Assembly: GCA_029552245.1 (NCBI GenBank)
Contig: JAKPDW010000088.1
Coordinates: 1 to 64,000 of the forward strand
From: Deltaproteobacteria bacterium
GTDB lineage: Bacteria > Desulfobacterota > Desulfomonilia > UBA1062
Direction: 5' to 3'
DNA length: 64,000 nucleotides
Part shown: positions 52,776 through 62,089 of the stretch, piece by piece
Numbering within the stretch: position 1 is the stretch's first letter
How the letters are laid out: each line of letters opens with the position of its first letter
Position numbers and translations under genes: made by a program
Notes under the pieces: generated by a model
Database searches by the model: none
Seen by the model: the letters and a program-made list of their open reading frames with translations, nothing else
Told to the model about the DNA's origin: nothing

Positions 52776-53831
52776 TCACTCCCCTTCCATGTCGAACCCT
52801 TCTCCATCGGCCTGGTCAAGGGCCTGTTCACCCGGGCCGACACCCGCATCCGGCGGCGCCGTGACCTCGGCCCCCGCCCTGATGCGTGAGCGCTCGGACT
52901 CGCGCCGCAGCGCCGCGGCAGAGACCTGGCCCTGGCTTGCCCCCGCGACGGCCGGCCTCGCCGGAGCGCCCCCCGGCTGGGTGAGCCCGACAATCCTGAA
53001 CCTCGGCCTCTCCATGGTCCCCCTGAGGCTGAACCTCGCGGGCTGGCCCTGGGGGGGCGAGCCGGCGCCGAGTGAGGCCCTGACTGCCTCGGGCAGGCTC
53101 ACCTCTCCCGTCAGGTTGAGCCTCGAGCGCCTCATGTCCTTGAGGAGCCTCACCATGCCCGTGAGGTTTCCCGAGAACTCGCCTGTGAACTCGCCCCGGT
53201 CGATCTTCACGATCCCCTTCTCGACGGTACCCTCCAACTCCATGGTCTCGAACACGAGCGCGTCGAAGGGGAGGGAGGGCATGCCCAGGGGGAGCCTTCC
53301 CTTTTTCCAGGAGATGCTCATGCTCCCCATCATCTTGTCGAGCGCCCCCTTGGGGGAGGCCATCCTCACCTCTCCGGTCACGAGGCCGGCCGGGCGCCAC
53401 GAGGGGGGGAACACGGCCGAGATGCCCGAGAGGTCCACCTCGTTCAACTCGAGGCTGATGTCCATGGGGCGCGAGCTCATCCTGGTCGGGAGCGCAACCC
53501 TTCCCTCGAGGGACCCGGCGGGCATCTCCGCGCGGTAGCCCAGGCCGACGACCCCACGCAGCGCCTCCCAGGGGTATGGGGTCAGCCTCAGGGTCTTCAC
53601 GATGAGGTTGCCCTGGAGTTCCACCCCCTGGACGGAGAACCCCCCCGTCCAGGTCGGGCGTATGTGCCCGAGCCTCACCGGGACGCCCAGGAAGGCGCCA
53701 AGGCCGTTTTCGATCCTGGTCCCGAGGGCGTCGTACGGGAAACGCACCCAGGTGAAGACCGCCAGGCACACGAGGCCGTAGAGCCCGAGAAGGATCACCG
53801 AGATGTTCTTTCCCGCCCTTGACCTAACCAT
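52776..53831 (-). CDS. gspN: Type II secretion system protein GspN (deltaproteobacterial type)
   Basis: A 351-residue inner-membrane protein with one N-terminal helix (VILLGLYGLVCLAVFTWV) and a periplasmic beta-rich domain similar to AsmA-like GspN proteins (FPYDALGTRIENGLG, VRLGHIRPTWTGGFSVQGVEL, VALPTRMSSRPMDISLELNEVDLSGIS). The last 60 residues are Ala/Gly/Glu-rich. It overlaps gspM by 8 bp. Its place at the end of the gsp genes supports the name. Confidence 0.85.
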   Translation of the reverse strand: MVRSRAGKNISVILLGLYGLVCLAVFTWVRFPYDALGTRIENGLGAFLGVPVRLGHIRPTWTGGFSVQGVELQGNLIVKTLRLTPYPWEALRGVVGLGYRAEMPAGSLEGRVALPTRMSSRPMDISLELNEVDLSGISAVFPPSWRPAGLVTGEVRMASPKGALDKMMGSMSISWKKGRLPLGMPSLPFDALVFETMELEGTVEKGIVKIDRGEFTGEFSGNLTGMVRLLKDMRRSRLNLTGEVSLPEAVRASLGAGSPPQGQPARFSLRGTMERPRFRIVGLTQPGGAPARPAVAGASQGQVSAAALRRESERSRIRAGAEVTAPPDAGVGPGEQALDQADGEGFDMEGE

Positions 53832-54426
53832 AGAACACCACCTGGAACGTGACGTCTATGCCGCCGTCCTTTTCCTGCCTCTTGATGCTCAGGTGCTTGA
53901 CGGACAGGGGCCTGGCCGAGGACTCCACGCCGAGGAGCAGCCCGATGAGGTCTTCCATGGAGAGCCCCCTGATCTTGACCTCCACCGTCTCGCGCCCGGC
54001 GGCCTGGTTATCGGCGATGGGCTTCATGTACTCGATCCTGTCGTTGATGGACAGCTTGACCGCCAGTCCTTCCAGGAAACCGAACAGGGTGAAGGAGCCC
54101 TGCTGGCCCTTGCGTTCTTCTTCGACCACCCGGCCGAGGCTGCGGATGGTTTCCGACTGGACGTATATCTTCTTGAGCTGCTCCTCCTTCGCCGAGATGG
54201 ACTTCTCGAGCGTAAAGCGGTAGTGGAGCAGCGGTCCGTACACCCCTCCCGCGAGGATCAGGATCGACAGCAACACGGCCGCCAGGATCACGAGCGCCCG
54301 TTCCCGGGGCTCGAGCCGGGCCAACAGGTCGACGGCCCTGCCCGCGAGGGCCTCTGCCGGCCGGAGCATGGCCGTCACCCTGCCTTTCAGGTCCTGCAGT
54401 GTCTTTCTCAGACCTGTCTCTTGCAC
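53824..54426 (-). CDS. gspM: Type II secretion system protein GspM
   Basis: A bitopic inner-membrane protein with a helix at about residues 47-68 (ALVILAAVLLSILILAGGVYG), followed by a coiled coil (LEKSISAKEEQLKKIYVQSETIRSL) and a ferredoxin-like periplasmic part (ETVEVKIRGLSMEDLIGLLLGVE). This matches GspM/PilO organisation. The start is uncertain: GTG at 54426 (200 residues, overlapping gspL), GTG at 54378 or ATG at 54369 (181 residues) are all possible. It forms a platform with GspL and GspF. Confidence 0.85.
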   Translation of the reverse strand: MQETGLRKTLQDLKGRVTAMLRPAEALAGRAVDLLARLEPRERALVILAAVLLSILILAGGVYGPLLHYRFTLEKSISAKEEQLKKIYVQSETIRSLGRVVEEERKGQQGSFTLFGFLEGLAVKLSINDRIEYMKPIADNQAAGRETVEVKIRGLSMEDLIGLLLGVESSARPLSVKHLSIKRQEKDGGIDVTFQVVFYG

Positions 54427-55931
54427 GTGAGTCTCATCCTCACCTTCTGGTCGTTCTTGTCCACGTTCGCCTGTACGATCTTGACCTCTCTCAGGTAGGG
54501 CAGGCCGGACAGGAGCTCCTTGATCTTCTCGACATCGTCGTACGTGCCCGTGCTCCCGGAGATCGTGACGTTCTCGGCGTCGATGTTCACGGAGTCGATC
54601 ACGACGTCCATGCCGGCCGGGATGCCGGCGCTCAAATCCTTCAGTATCCCCAGGGGGGTCCCGGCGCCGCCTTCGGCCCCGCCCGCGATCTCCTTCAGGC
54701 GGGACGCATACTGCTCCATCTGCTTGAGGGGGTCGACCATGGGCGTGCCCTTCGGCATGACAGAGGAGAACTCGCTCGATATCCTCCGCTTGAGCTCGGC
54801 ATCCGTCCTCGCCTTGAACACGACGTCCACGACGAGACCCGCCGTCCAGAGGAGCAGCAGCACGAGCGCCGCCTTGACCCACGGACCGGCCGTTCCCATG
54901 ATCCTGCCTATCCTCCTCGAGACGCTGGAACCGCCCTGCCAGAAGTTCACCGGGTCGTCCGCCACGACCCCCCGCACCGCGAGCGAGGCCGCCAGGAAGG
55001 ATTCCTTCAGGGAGGCCATATCCCCCGGATACTGGACATCCTTGAGCACGGGCTCGAGCACCTCCATGCCGAGGTCCCGGGCCACCTGTTCCTCGAATCC
55101 GGGGATCTTCGTTGCATACCCCGTGGCCACGCACGCCAGTGACCCTTCCGTGCGGCCTGCCTTCTCCAGCATGATGAAGATCTCCCTCAGCAGGTCGGCC
55201 AGCCCCCTTTCCGGGCCGTGAGGCGCCGGGCGCTCAGCCGGCGGCGCCTCGTGCGCCGGTTCCGCCCCTTCGGCGCGGCCTCTCTCGGGTGCGATGTCAC
55301 GGTACCCCTTGGGAAGGGCCCCCAGGAACCTGATCTCTGCGCTTGTGACCACGGCCACCGAGGTGCTCTCGAGCCCCACGTGCAGGACAAGGACCTCTTT
55401 GAGGTCCGGCAGGTCCAGAAGCCTCCTGGCGCCCGTCGCGACGGCCGCCGATGGGCAGTCCACCGTCTCGGGGTCGAGCGAGGCGGCTTTCAGCGCCTGT
55501 ACGACCTCGTCCACCCTGGAGCTCTTCGCGCAGAGGGCCTGTATGACATGTGCTCCCGATGCATCGCGGCCGGTCTTGACGTAGTCGAACACGGGCCTGG
55601 AATCGAGCGCCGGCAGCAGGGTCTCGACCTCAGGGCCGATGGTTTCCATGATCTTCCTGCGGTCCGCGAAAGGCCTGGTGAGCCTGCGGTACATGATGTC
55701 GGCCTCGTCGAGACAGGACACGAGCATGTCCATCTCCCCGCCCAGCATCTCCACGGCGGAGCGGATATCCTCTGCGAGCGGCCTGCCCGACTCGCCGTGG
55801 GTCCCGCCCCTCTCGACGGTCACGATCTCCTCGATGACGAGCTCCGTGATCCCCGCCCTGACGATGCAGGCGGAGACGGTCCTCTCGTCCCAGGCGAGCC
55901 CGCATGCGCGTTTCGTTATCATCGTCCTCAT
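54408..55931 (-). CDS. gspL: Type II secretion system protein GspL (PilM-like)
   Basis: A 507-residue assembly-platform protein. The N-terminal 320 residues have an actin-like PilM fold (CGLAWDERTVSACIV, VLVLHVGLESTSVAVVTSAEIRFLGALPKG, ACVATGYATKIPGFEEQVARDLGM), which binds the GspE ATPase in other systems. A membrane helix lies at about 345-362 (AALVLLLLWTAGLVVDVVF), followed by a PilN-like periplasmic domain (VVIDSVNIDAENVTISGSTGTYDDVEKIKELLSGLPYLREVKIV). It is 6 bp downstream of gspK. Confidence 0.88.
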   Translation of the reverse strand: MRTMITKRACGLAWDERTVSACIVRAGITELVIEEIVTVERGGTHGESGRPLAEDIRSAVEMLGGEMDMLVSCLDEADIMYRRLTRPFADRRKIMETIGPEVETLLPALDSRPVFDYVKTGRDASGAHVIQALCAKSSRVDEVVQALKAASLDPETVDCPSAAVATGARRLLDLPDLKEVLVLHVGLESTSVAVVTSAEIRFLGALPKGYRDIAPERGRAEGAEPAHEAPPAERPAPHGPERGLADLLREIFIMLEKAGRTEGSLACVATGYATKIPGFEEQVARDLGMEVLEPVLKDVQYPGDMASLKESFLAASLAVRGVVADDPVNFWQGGSSVSRRIGRIMGTAGPWVKAALVLLLLWTAGLVVDVVFKARTDAELKRRISSEFSSVMPKGTPMVDPLKQMEQYASRLKEIAGGAEGGAGTPLGILKDLSAGIPAGMDVVIDSVNIDAENVTISGSTGTYDDVEKIKELLSGLPYLREVKIVQANVDKNDQKVRMRLTCKRQV

Positions 55932-55937
55932 GGCTTC

Positions 55938-56906
55938 TCAGTAGATCCTATAATACACGATCGTCGGCTTGTTGTTAATGCGTTCGAGCACGGCCCTCAC
56001 GTGGACCTCCGCACCGGAGGCCGTCACGGTCTTCACCTCGACGGAGAATCGGGAGCTGTTCGCCACCAGCGTCGATCTCAGCCAGGCGCTTTCCGCGCCT
56101 TGGCCCGACAGGTCGAGACCGGAAATGCACCCCAGGTCGTTGCTCAAGAAAGGCCTGCAGTCGACTATGTTCGCCACGACCTGCTCCCCCGCCGACTCCG
56201 ACAGGCTCATCAGGACCGTCTCGCTCGCGGTGTTGACGTTGATCCTGCCGTTCGTCCCTGTCGTCACGTAGTTCACGATCCCCTCGTGGTCCTTCGTGCC
56301 GAAGAAGTACTCGGGCTTCATGCCCTTTACCAGCAGGATCTCCTCGGGGGTGTCCATGGGCGCGTTCTTGCAGTGGTAGGGCGGATCGAGCGACTGGTAG
56401 TAGTCGTCCTCAGCGCCCAGCTCCGTTTCGCCGTCCTCGTCGATCCAGTCGATCACCGCGTAGGCGATCTCACGGACCTCCTCTTCGGTCGCATCCACGT
56501 GGAGCAGGGAGAAGAGCCTCTGGAACTGCGCTATCCGCATCTCTCGATAGCCGTCGTTCGCCGCCAACGCGTTGAGGTCGATCTTGCCGGATTCGTCCTG
56601 TATGGAGGCATCGACGGTCGCTCCTTCGAGATACGTGGAAGCTCCCGCCACGTACTGCGAGAACCCTCCCCACTGCTCGTCTTTCGAGTCGTGGGAAGGG
56701 TCGTCCTCCTCCAGGACCGCGACGGCGGCCTCCACCACGCCCCGGGCTATCTGCTGGGCCTGGACCGAGTCGCGGAAGTTGTATGCCAGCTCGATGTCAA
56801 TGCCCTCCTCCGAGCTGAACCCCACGACCATGACGGACAAGAGGGCCACCATGCCCAGCACCAGAAGGAGCGCCATGCCGGATCGCCCGGCCAGGATCCA
56901 TCTCAT
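55938..56906 (-). CDS. gspK: Type II secretion minor pseudopilin GspK
   Basis: A 322-residue large minor pseudopilin of the tip complex. The prepilin site is RSG-MALLLVLGMVALLSVMVV, with the usual lack of Glu5 in GspK. The globular part has GKIDLNALAAN, YAVIDWIDEDGE and GRINVNTASETVLMSL, which are family marks. It lies 4 bp after gspJ. The tip complex GspIJK starts pilus assembly. Confidence 0.93.
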   Translation of the reverse strand: MRWILAGRSGMALLLVLGMVALLSVMVVGFSSEEGIDIELAYNFRDSVQAQQIARGVVEAAVAVLEEDDPSHDSKDEQWGGFSQYVAGASTYLEGATVDASIQDESGKIDLNALAANDGYREMRIAQFQRLFSLLHVDATEEEVREIAYAVIDWIDEDGETELGAEDDYYQSLDPPYHCKNAPMDTPEEILLVKGMKPEYFFGTKDHEGIVNYVTTGTNGRINVNTASETVLMSLSESAGEQVVANIVDCRPFLSNDLGCISGLDLSGQGAESAWLRSTLVANSSRFSVEVKTVTASGAEVHVRAVLERINNKPTIVYYRIY

Positions 56907-56910
56907 CGCG

Positions 56911-57606
56911 TCACCCCCCGGACGACGAGACGGTGATCCCCGCCAGCGGCGGCGAGGCGGTCGCCGTGAAGTCGACGGCTTGCTCGTCGGAACCGAGGCG
57001 GACGGTCACCCTGATGCTCCTGGGCAGCTTCCGCCGGTCGGCGAGGTCCCACGAGTCGTTCTCCTGCCCGTACTCGTCCACGTAGACGATCTTGAGCCCG
57101 CCCACCCCTTCCGCCATCTCCAGCACGGCGCCGGCGGTCGACGCCCCCTTGTGGGGCGTCGGGTCCTCCCTCCTCAACAGCCTGTATGTACCCTTGTTTT
57201 CCGCGTCCTCCTCGAGATAGTAGGCCACCTCCCGTACGCACCCGGGATACCGGGAAAACCCGATGTCCGCCGCCGTGGTGAAGGTGAGGCTGTCCCTCGA
57301 GACGGCCCCCTCCTCTTCGTGCTCGCCCACGAACCGCCACATGGACAAGGCGTCGTCGCTCACGGCGCCCCCTCCCGACGGCACGTAAGCGCAGTTCAGG
57401 TCCCTCACCATGCGGTCCAGCACGATCCTTGCCGTCTGGTAGACCTCGCGCCTTTCGACCACGGCCTCGATGGTCTTGTGGGTCTCGAAGAACACGAAGT
57501 TGACGGTCGCGACCACCACCGCGGTGATCACGAACGCCAGCAGGAGCTCGATGAGGGTGAACCCGCTACTGGGTCCTGGACACGAACGCGACGAATCTCG
57601 TCTCAA
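56911..57606 (-). CDS. gspJ: Type II secretion minor pseudopilin GspJ
   Basis: A 231-residue pseudopilin. The cleavage site is [23 protein letters not shown]. The body has YQTARIVLDRMVRDLNCAYV and FVGEHEE..SLTFTTAA, typical of GspJ. A TTG at 57606 is the likely start, because AGGAGA stands about 7 bases upstream and no ATG or GTG is available before the prepilin site. It overlaps gspI by 41 bp. Confidence 0.9.
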   Translation of the reverse strand: MRRDSSRSCPGPSSGFTLIELLLAFVITAVVVATVNFVFFETHKTIEAVVERREVYQTARIVLDRMVRDLNCAYVPSGGGAVSDDALSMWRFVGEHEEEGAVSRDSLTFTTAADIGFSRYPGCVREVAYYLEEDAENKGTYRLLRREDPTPHKGASTAGAVLEMAEGVGGLKIVYVDEYGQENDSWDLADRRKLPRSIRVTVRLGSDEQAVDFTATASPPLAGITVSSSGG

Positions 57607-57931
57607 GGGGTCTCTCCTGTGCGCCCCACTTCACCTTCAGGGTATACTTCAGGTAGCCGGGGATGGGAGTGGATTCCACGTCTTCCTCGTAGGTGTACCC
57701 GGGGTGGTCCTCTCCGAAGTCGCCGCTGCGGCCTGTCTCGGGAACCGGGACCAGTCCCGTGGTGACCGCGGCGATGCGCTCCTGTGCCAAGAGAGTCGCC
57801 GTGGTGAGGAACCTCGAGCGCGTGGCCATGTCTATGGACTGGCCGTGCGCGCTGATCAGCCACGTAAAGGCTATGGCGAGGATGGTGAGGGCGACGAGGA
57901 CCTCGATGAGGGTGAACCCCCTTCTAGCCAA
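57566..57931 (-). CDS. gspI: Type II secretion minor pseudopilin GspI
   Basis: A 121-residue pseudopilin with a short leader MARRG and the prepilin segment FTLIEVLVALTILAIAFTWL. GspI-like features are LLAQERIAAV and the later LKYTLKVKWGAQ. It overlaps gspH by 8 bp and gspJ by 41 bp. It is part of the tip complex with GspJ and GspK. Confidence 0.92.
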   Translation of the reverse strand: MARRGFTLIEVLVALTILAIAFTWLISAHGQSIDMATRSRFLTTATLLAQERIAAVTTGLVPVPETGRSGDFGEDHPGYTYEEDVESTPIPGYLKYTLKVKWGAQERPLETRFVAFVSRTQ

Positions 57932-58472
57932 GGATCACCTCGACGTAGTGGTCATGGACCTTCAGGGCGCCCGAGAAGGGCTTGACGACGAGGGTATAGA
58001 CCCTCCCCAGGGGCCCCTCGAGGTATATCACCCCCTGTTCCACGATGCCCTCCGGCGTCACCTTGAGGTCGAGGAACCCCCTGTCCTTTTCCGGCTGGTA
58101 AGGCGTCTTCACCTCCCTCAGGTCCACGCCGTCGGGAAGCGATATCTCCGAGCTGAGGGCGGGTTCCTTGCCCTCCTCTTCCACCATGCGATAGACGGCC
58201 ACCTTCTCGGCGTCCAGGTCGAACCTGACGAAGTAGGTCTTGTGCTCCTTGACCGCCCTGGATCTCGCGAGCTGGATCACGTTGGCTATGTCCCGGGTGC
58301 CCCGGTCCATGGTGGAGGCGAAGATCCCGCCGAAGATCCTGGGCCCCACGAATCCCACCGTGATCCCGATGATGACGATCACCACAAGGAGCTCTATGAG
58401 GGTGAAGCCGACCTGGGCTCTACTGCTGGCCGCCGGTTTCGTCTTCGGTCTCCCAGTTCCCGATGTCCGCAT
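57924..58472 (-). CDS. gspH: Type II secretion minor pseudopilin GspH
   Basis: A 182-residue pseudopilin. An unusually long leader of about 23 residues precedes the prepilin site [25 protein letters not shown]. The body has [23 protein letters not shown] and later [16 protein letters not shown], as in GspH. I placed the start at ATG 58472, inside the end of gspG (53 bp overlap), because GAGAAGG lies about 6 bases upstream and no start occurs between it and the prepilin site. Confidence 0.88.
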   Translation of the reverse strand: MRTSGTGRPKTKPAASSRAQVGFTLIELLVVIVIIGITVGFVGPRIFGGIFASTMDRGTRDIANVIQLARSRAVKEHKTYFVRFDLDAEKVAVYRMVEEEGKEPALSSEISLPDGVDLREVKTPYQPEKDRGFLDLKVTPEGIVEQGVIYLEGPLGRVYTLVVKPFSGALKVHDHYVEVILG

Positions 58473-58884
58473 CGTCGCCTTCTCCGCCGGGCTGGCCGTC
58501 GGCGCCGTAGGAGAAGAGGTCGAACCCGTCGGGGTTCCTAACCCCCGGGCACAGGTACATGTACTCGTTCTTCCAGGGGTCCTTCGGCACCTGTCTCTTC
58601 TCCAGGTATCCACCTTCCCGCCAGTTCCTCGGCACGGTCCCGACCGTGGGCTTCTCCACGAGCGCCCTGAGACCCTGCTCCGTCGAGGGGTACGCCCCGT
58701 TGTCGAGCCTGTACATCTTGAGGGCGTTCTCCAGCGCCTGGATCTGGATCTGGGCCTGCGTTCTCCTCGCCTCCTCGGGCTTGCCCATGATCCTGATCCC
58801 CACGAACGTCGCGAGGATGCTCAGGATGACTATGACCACGAGCAGCTCGATGAGGGTGAATCCTTTCCTGTCCATTCGTTCCAT
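58420..58884 (-). CDS. gspG: Type II secretion major pseudopilin GspG
   Basis: A 154-residue major pseudopilin. Leader MERMDRKG is cut before [21 protein letters not shown]. The body is textbook Gsp[49 protein letters not shown] and [25 protein letters not shown], the last including the calcium loop. AGAGG before ATG 58884 supports the start. It builds the main pseudopilus shaft. The C-terminal tail ends EDETGGQQ. Confidence 0.96.
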   Translation of the reverse strand: MERMDRKGFTLIELLVVIVILSILATFVGIRIMGKPEEARRTQAQIQIQALENALKMYRLDNGAYPSTEQGLRALVEKPTVGTVPRNWREGGYLEKRQVPKDPWKNEYMYLCPGVRNPDGFDLFSYGADGQPGGEGDDADIGNWETEDETGGQQ

Positions 58885-58901
58885 AGGGTCAACCTCTTGT
58901 G

Positions 58902-60125
58902 CTAGCGTACTATTGTGCTCATCTCGAGCATGGGCATGAGGATCGACATCACCACGAACCCCACCACGCCCCCCATGAAGAGGATCATGACGGGCTCGAG
59001 CACCGACGCGAGGCCCGACACCGTCGTCTCCACGTCGGACTCGTAGGACTGGGCCGCCTTCACGAGCATCTCCTCGAGATTCCCGCTCTTCTCCCCCACG
59101 CCGATCATGTGGACGAGCAAGGGCGGGAAGACGCCCGAGCGCCTCAGTGGCGCGGACAGGCTCGAGCCCTCGATGACCTCCGTGATGGTGTCCTCGATCG
59201 CGATCTCCATGACCTTGTTCACCACGACCGCCTTCACGATCCTGAGCGCCTCCACGATGGGCACGCCGGAGGCGAGCAGGGTCCCCAGCGTGCGCGCGAA
59301 CCTCGCCACCGAGACCTTCCTGAACACGCCCCCGTAGATGGGGACCCGCATCCTGAACCTGTCGAAGAGTTCCGCGCCCCTCGGCGTGGCCCTCCAGCGT
59401 TTCAGGGCGTACAGCGAGAGGGCCACGGCCACGAGCAGGATCCACCACGTCCGGGACACAAAGGCGCTCAGGCCGATGAGAACCCTCGTGGGCAGCGGAA
59501 GGACCTGGTTCATGGTCTCGAACATCCCCACGACCTTGGGGACGACCGCGGTCAGGAGGTACATGAGCACCACGATGGACACCAGGAGCAGGACTGCGGG
59601 GTAGACGAGCGCCGCCTGCACCCTCGACTTCAGCCGGTGCTGGCCCTCCAGGAACTCGGCGAGCCTCAGGAGCACGACGTCCAGGGCTCCGCTCGCCTCC
59701 CCCGAGCGCACCATGTTCACGTAGAGCTCCGGGAAGATGCGCCTGTGGCGGGAGAGGGCGTCGGCGAAGGACACCCCCTCGTTCACCGAGTCCTTGACCT
59801 GGGCTATCGTCCTCTTCATGGTCGGCGACTCGGTCTGCTCGAAGAGCGCGGTCAGGGCGTCGACCAGGGGGATCGCGGCGCCCACGAGCGTGGAGAGCTG
59901 CCGGGTGGCCACGGCAAGGTCCTCCGTGCTCACACGCCCGAGCAGGGCCTCGATCGAGAACGCCCTGCTCGAGGGCCTCACCTCGCGCGAGGCCTCGGCG
60001 ATGGAGCTCACGAACATGCCCTGGGACATGAGCTTGAGCTTGGCCTCCCTGACGGAGGCAGCGTCGATCATGCCGGACGCCGTCTTACCCTTCTGGGTAT
60101 ACCCTGTCCAGCTGTAGACCGCCAA
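58902..60125 (-). CDS. gspF: Type II secretion inner-membrane platform protein GspF
   Basis: A 407-residue polytopic platform protein. It has two GspF repeats: the first with [18 protein letters not shown] and [38 protein letters not shown], the second with [21 protein letters not shown] and [21 protein letters not shown]. Membrane helices lie near 172-192, 222-240 and 378-397. It begins [20 protein letters not shown], as usual. First gsp gene in this part of the cluster; gspD and gspE, normally before it, are not in the window. Confidence 0.96.
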   Translation of the reverse strand: MAVYSWTGYTQKGKTASGMIDAASVREAKLKLMSQGMFVSSIAEASREVRPSSRAFSIEALLGRVSTEDLAVATRQLSTLVGAAIPLVDALTALFEQTESPTMKRTIAQVKDSVNEGVSFADALSRHRRIFPELYVNMVRSGEASGALDVVLLRLAEFLEGQHRLKSRVQAALVYPAVLLLVSIVVLMYLLTAVVPKVVGMFETMNQVLPLPTRVLIGLSAFVSRTWWILLVAVALSLYALKRWRATPRGAELFDRFRMRVPIYGGVFRKVSVARFARTLGTLLASGVPIVEALRIVKAVVVNKVMEIAIEDTITEVIEGSSLSAPLRRSGVFPPLLVHMIGVGEKSGNLEEMLVKAAQSYESDVETTVSGLASVLEPVMILFMGGVVGFVVMSILMPMLEMSTIVR

Positions 60126-60151
60126 GGCCGCTCCCCCGGGAACCGACCCGC

Positions 60152-61072
60152 CTACTCCTCAGCGTCCGCCCCCGGCGCCTTCTCGGGCCCGGGCGCGGCC
60201 TGCGGGGCGGCCGGCGCTGGTTTGCCGTACTTCACGAAATATCCCTCGTTGATCACGACCCTGTTCTTCTTCCTGACCTCGGCGTCGATCTCCTTGAGCG
60301 CCTTCTCCAGCCTTTCGCGGACGAGTATCCTCTCGATCCTGGGCTTTGCCTCCTCGAAGCTCCGCTCCGGTATGTCCACGACGCTGTCGAGACGGACGAT
60401 CACGTATCCCTGGCCGGTCTTCACGGCCTTGCTCACCTTGCCCTCCTGGAGCGACGAAAGGGCGTTCTCTATCTCGGGCTCGAGCTTGCCGGGCCTGATG
60501 GTGCCCATCGACCCGCCCCTTTGGGCGTAGACGTCCTTGGAGAATTTCTTCGCGAGCTCCGCAAAGTCCTCACCCTTGTTGATCCTGGCGATGACGTCCT
60601 TCGCCGCGGCCTCTGTGGGCACCGTAATCCTGCTCGCCCTCATGCGCCTCTTCGCGGAGAAGCGGTCCTTGTTTTCATCGTAATACTTCCTCAGTTCCTC
60701 GTCGGACAGCTTCATTTCCTTGCGCAATTCCTTCTCGAGCTCCCGGGCGAGCGCCTGGCTCGCCAGCATGTTGATCTTGAGCTTGACGTCTTCCCGCTTG
60801 TCGAGACCCCGCCTGCGTGCCTCGATGGCCATGATCTCCGCCTTCACGAAGCCCTCGGCGATCTCCCTGCGGATCTTGTCGGTGTTCACCTTCCCCGCCA
60901 TCTGGGGCGGGATGTTTTCGAGAAACTGGTCGATCTGTGCTGCGGTTATGACCTTGTCACCCACCCTCGCCACCACGTCCTTCTCGTCGACAGGCCCGGA
61001 CCCCTGCCTGGAGCACGAATACACGAGCGCAGCCACAGCGACCAGCGACAGTACGAAAAAGATCCTCTTCAA
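60152..61072 (-). CDS. PpiC-type peptidyl-prolyl isomerase lipoprotein (SurA-like)
   Basis: A 306-residue periplasmic folding factor. A signal segment (IFFVLSLVAVAALVYSC) ends in a probable lipobox Cys. It then has a SurA-N-like region (VARVGDKVITAAQIDQFLENIPP) and a parvulin domain at about 155-250 (MRASRITVPTEAAAKDV, KFSKDVYAQRGGSMGTIRPGKL, GQGYVIVRLDSV). A Pro/Ala-rich tail ends it. The start is TTG at 61072 with GGAGGGAG just upstream. It stands 26 bp before gspF, so it may help fold secreted substrates or the secretin. Confidence 0.88.
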   Translation of the reverse strand: MKRIFFVLSLVAVAALVYSCSRQGSGPVDEKDVVARVGDKVITAAQIDQFLENIPPQMAGKVNTDKIRREIAEGFVKAEIMAIEARRRGLDKREDVKLKINMLASQALARELEKELRKEMKLSDEELRKYYDENKDRFSAKRRMRASRITVPTEAAAKDVIARINKGEDFAELAKKFSKDVYAQRGGSMGTIRPGKLEPEIENALSSLQEGKVSKAVKTGQGYVIVRLDSVVDIPERSFEEAKPRIERILVRERLEKALKEIDAEVRKKNRVVINEGYFVKYGKPAPAAPQAAPGPEKAPGADAEE

Positions 61073-61124
61073 GGCTCCCTCCTTGATATGTTTTCCCTCG
61101 TTTCCGTGTGATCGAAGGGTCACT

Positions 61125-61823
61125 TCATCGATCGGCGCACACCATAGCACCATCGGGTCTCCGTGTCATCACCCGAACTCCCCTCACACCTTCGCTGAAG
61201 ACGATCAAACCCAAAAGGGCGCCCTTGCCGACCGAGACCAGCGATCGTCCCTCGAGCAGCACGTTGCTCACCCCGTAGGGCCTCCCGATCTCCATGGATG
61301 CGCCCTCGAGGGGGTACAGAAACCCGTCGAGCACGATGCCTTCCACCGTGTCCGTCAGCGGGAGGAAGGACACCACGTGCCCGCCCTCAGACTCGATGCA
61401 CGTCTCCGTGTCGACCACGAACACGAGTTCCGTGTCGGTGACGATGAAAGAGGGAACGCCCCTCCTCTGCGCCTTGAGGAGGAGGTGGATGTTGGCTATG
61501 GCGTGATCGGTGCGCATTCCCAGCGCGCCCAGCAGCTCTATGCTCGAGGCCCCTGCATGGACCGCCTCGTCGAAGGCGATCTCGGTGTCCGTCCTGTCCT
61601 TGTCCGTGTCGAACGTCTTCAGGGGTACGCCCGCCCCTTCCAGCCGCCCGAGGACCTCCTCCCCCAGGGAATCCATGTCGCCCACGACGAGGTCGGGGGT
61701 GATGCCGTTCTCCAGGCACACGCGGGCGCCTGCATCAGCTGCTATGATACGCCTTGCCTGCTTTGCCTTGCGCGCGATCAGCGCCCGGCCCGGCGGCTGA
61801 CCGCCGGAGACGATGAGGAACAT
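61125..61823 (-). CDS. thiN: Thiamine pyrophosphokinase
   Basis: A 232-residue enzyme that converts thiamine to thiamine diphosphate with ATP. Family marks are IIAADAGARVCLENGITPDLVVGDMDSL, then the DTDKDRTDTEIAFDEA substrate-binding block and LLGALGMRTDHAIANIHLL. The C-terminal domain includes VSFLPLTDTVEGIVLDGFLYPL. ATG at 61823 (MFLIVSGGQPP) is the likely start. No ribosome site is seen, but the promoter puts the transcript start at the ATG itself. The open frame upstream of it has no family support. Confidence 0.92.
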   Translation of the reverse strand: MFLIVSGGQPPGRALIARKAKQARRIIAADAGARVCLENGITPDLVVGDMDSLGEEVLGRLEGAGVPLKTFDTDKDRTDTEIAFDEAVHAGASSIELLGALGMRTDHAIANIHLLLKAQRRGVPSFIVTDTELVFVVDTETCIESEGGHVVSFLPLTDTVEGIVLDGFLYPLEGASMEIGRPYGVSNVLLEGRSLVSVGKGALLGLIVFSEGVRGVRVMTRRPDGAMVCADR

Positions 61824-61829
61824 AGCGCG

Positions 61830-61858
61830 AATAAACAACGATTCCCGGGACAAGTCAA
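61830..61858 (-). promoter_or_regulatory. Sigma-70-type promoter giving a probable leaderless thiN mRNA
   Basis: On the minus strand TTGACT (61853-61858) and TTTATT (61830-61835) are spaced 17 bp. The expected start point, 7 bases after the -10, falls on the A of the thiN ATG at 61823, so the mRNA would have no leader. Confidence 0.55.
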
Positions 61859-62089
61859 GGACCAGCACCCCGCCTGCGCCGTCGGCCGGGTACGGAGCCC
61901 GTGCAAGAGACGGTCCGGGGAAGGGATCGATCGACCATGCACCGACTGGACACCGCGGTGCCCGCCGAGGATGCGTACCACGTCTCGGCATGGACAGACC
62001 CTGGGGTCGATTGTCGGTCGCCCCTGCTGGGTCTTAAGGCCGAACCCCTCGAGAAGGTGCGCGATGCCGGGTGTGGGAGTCCGGGGTTC

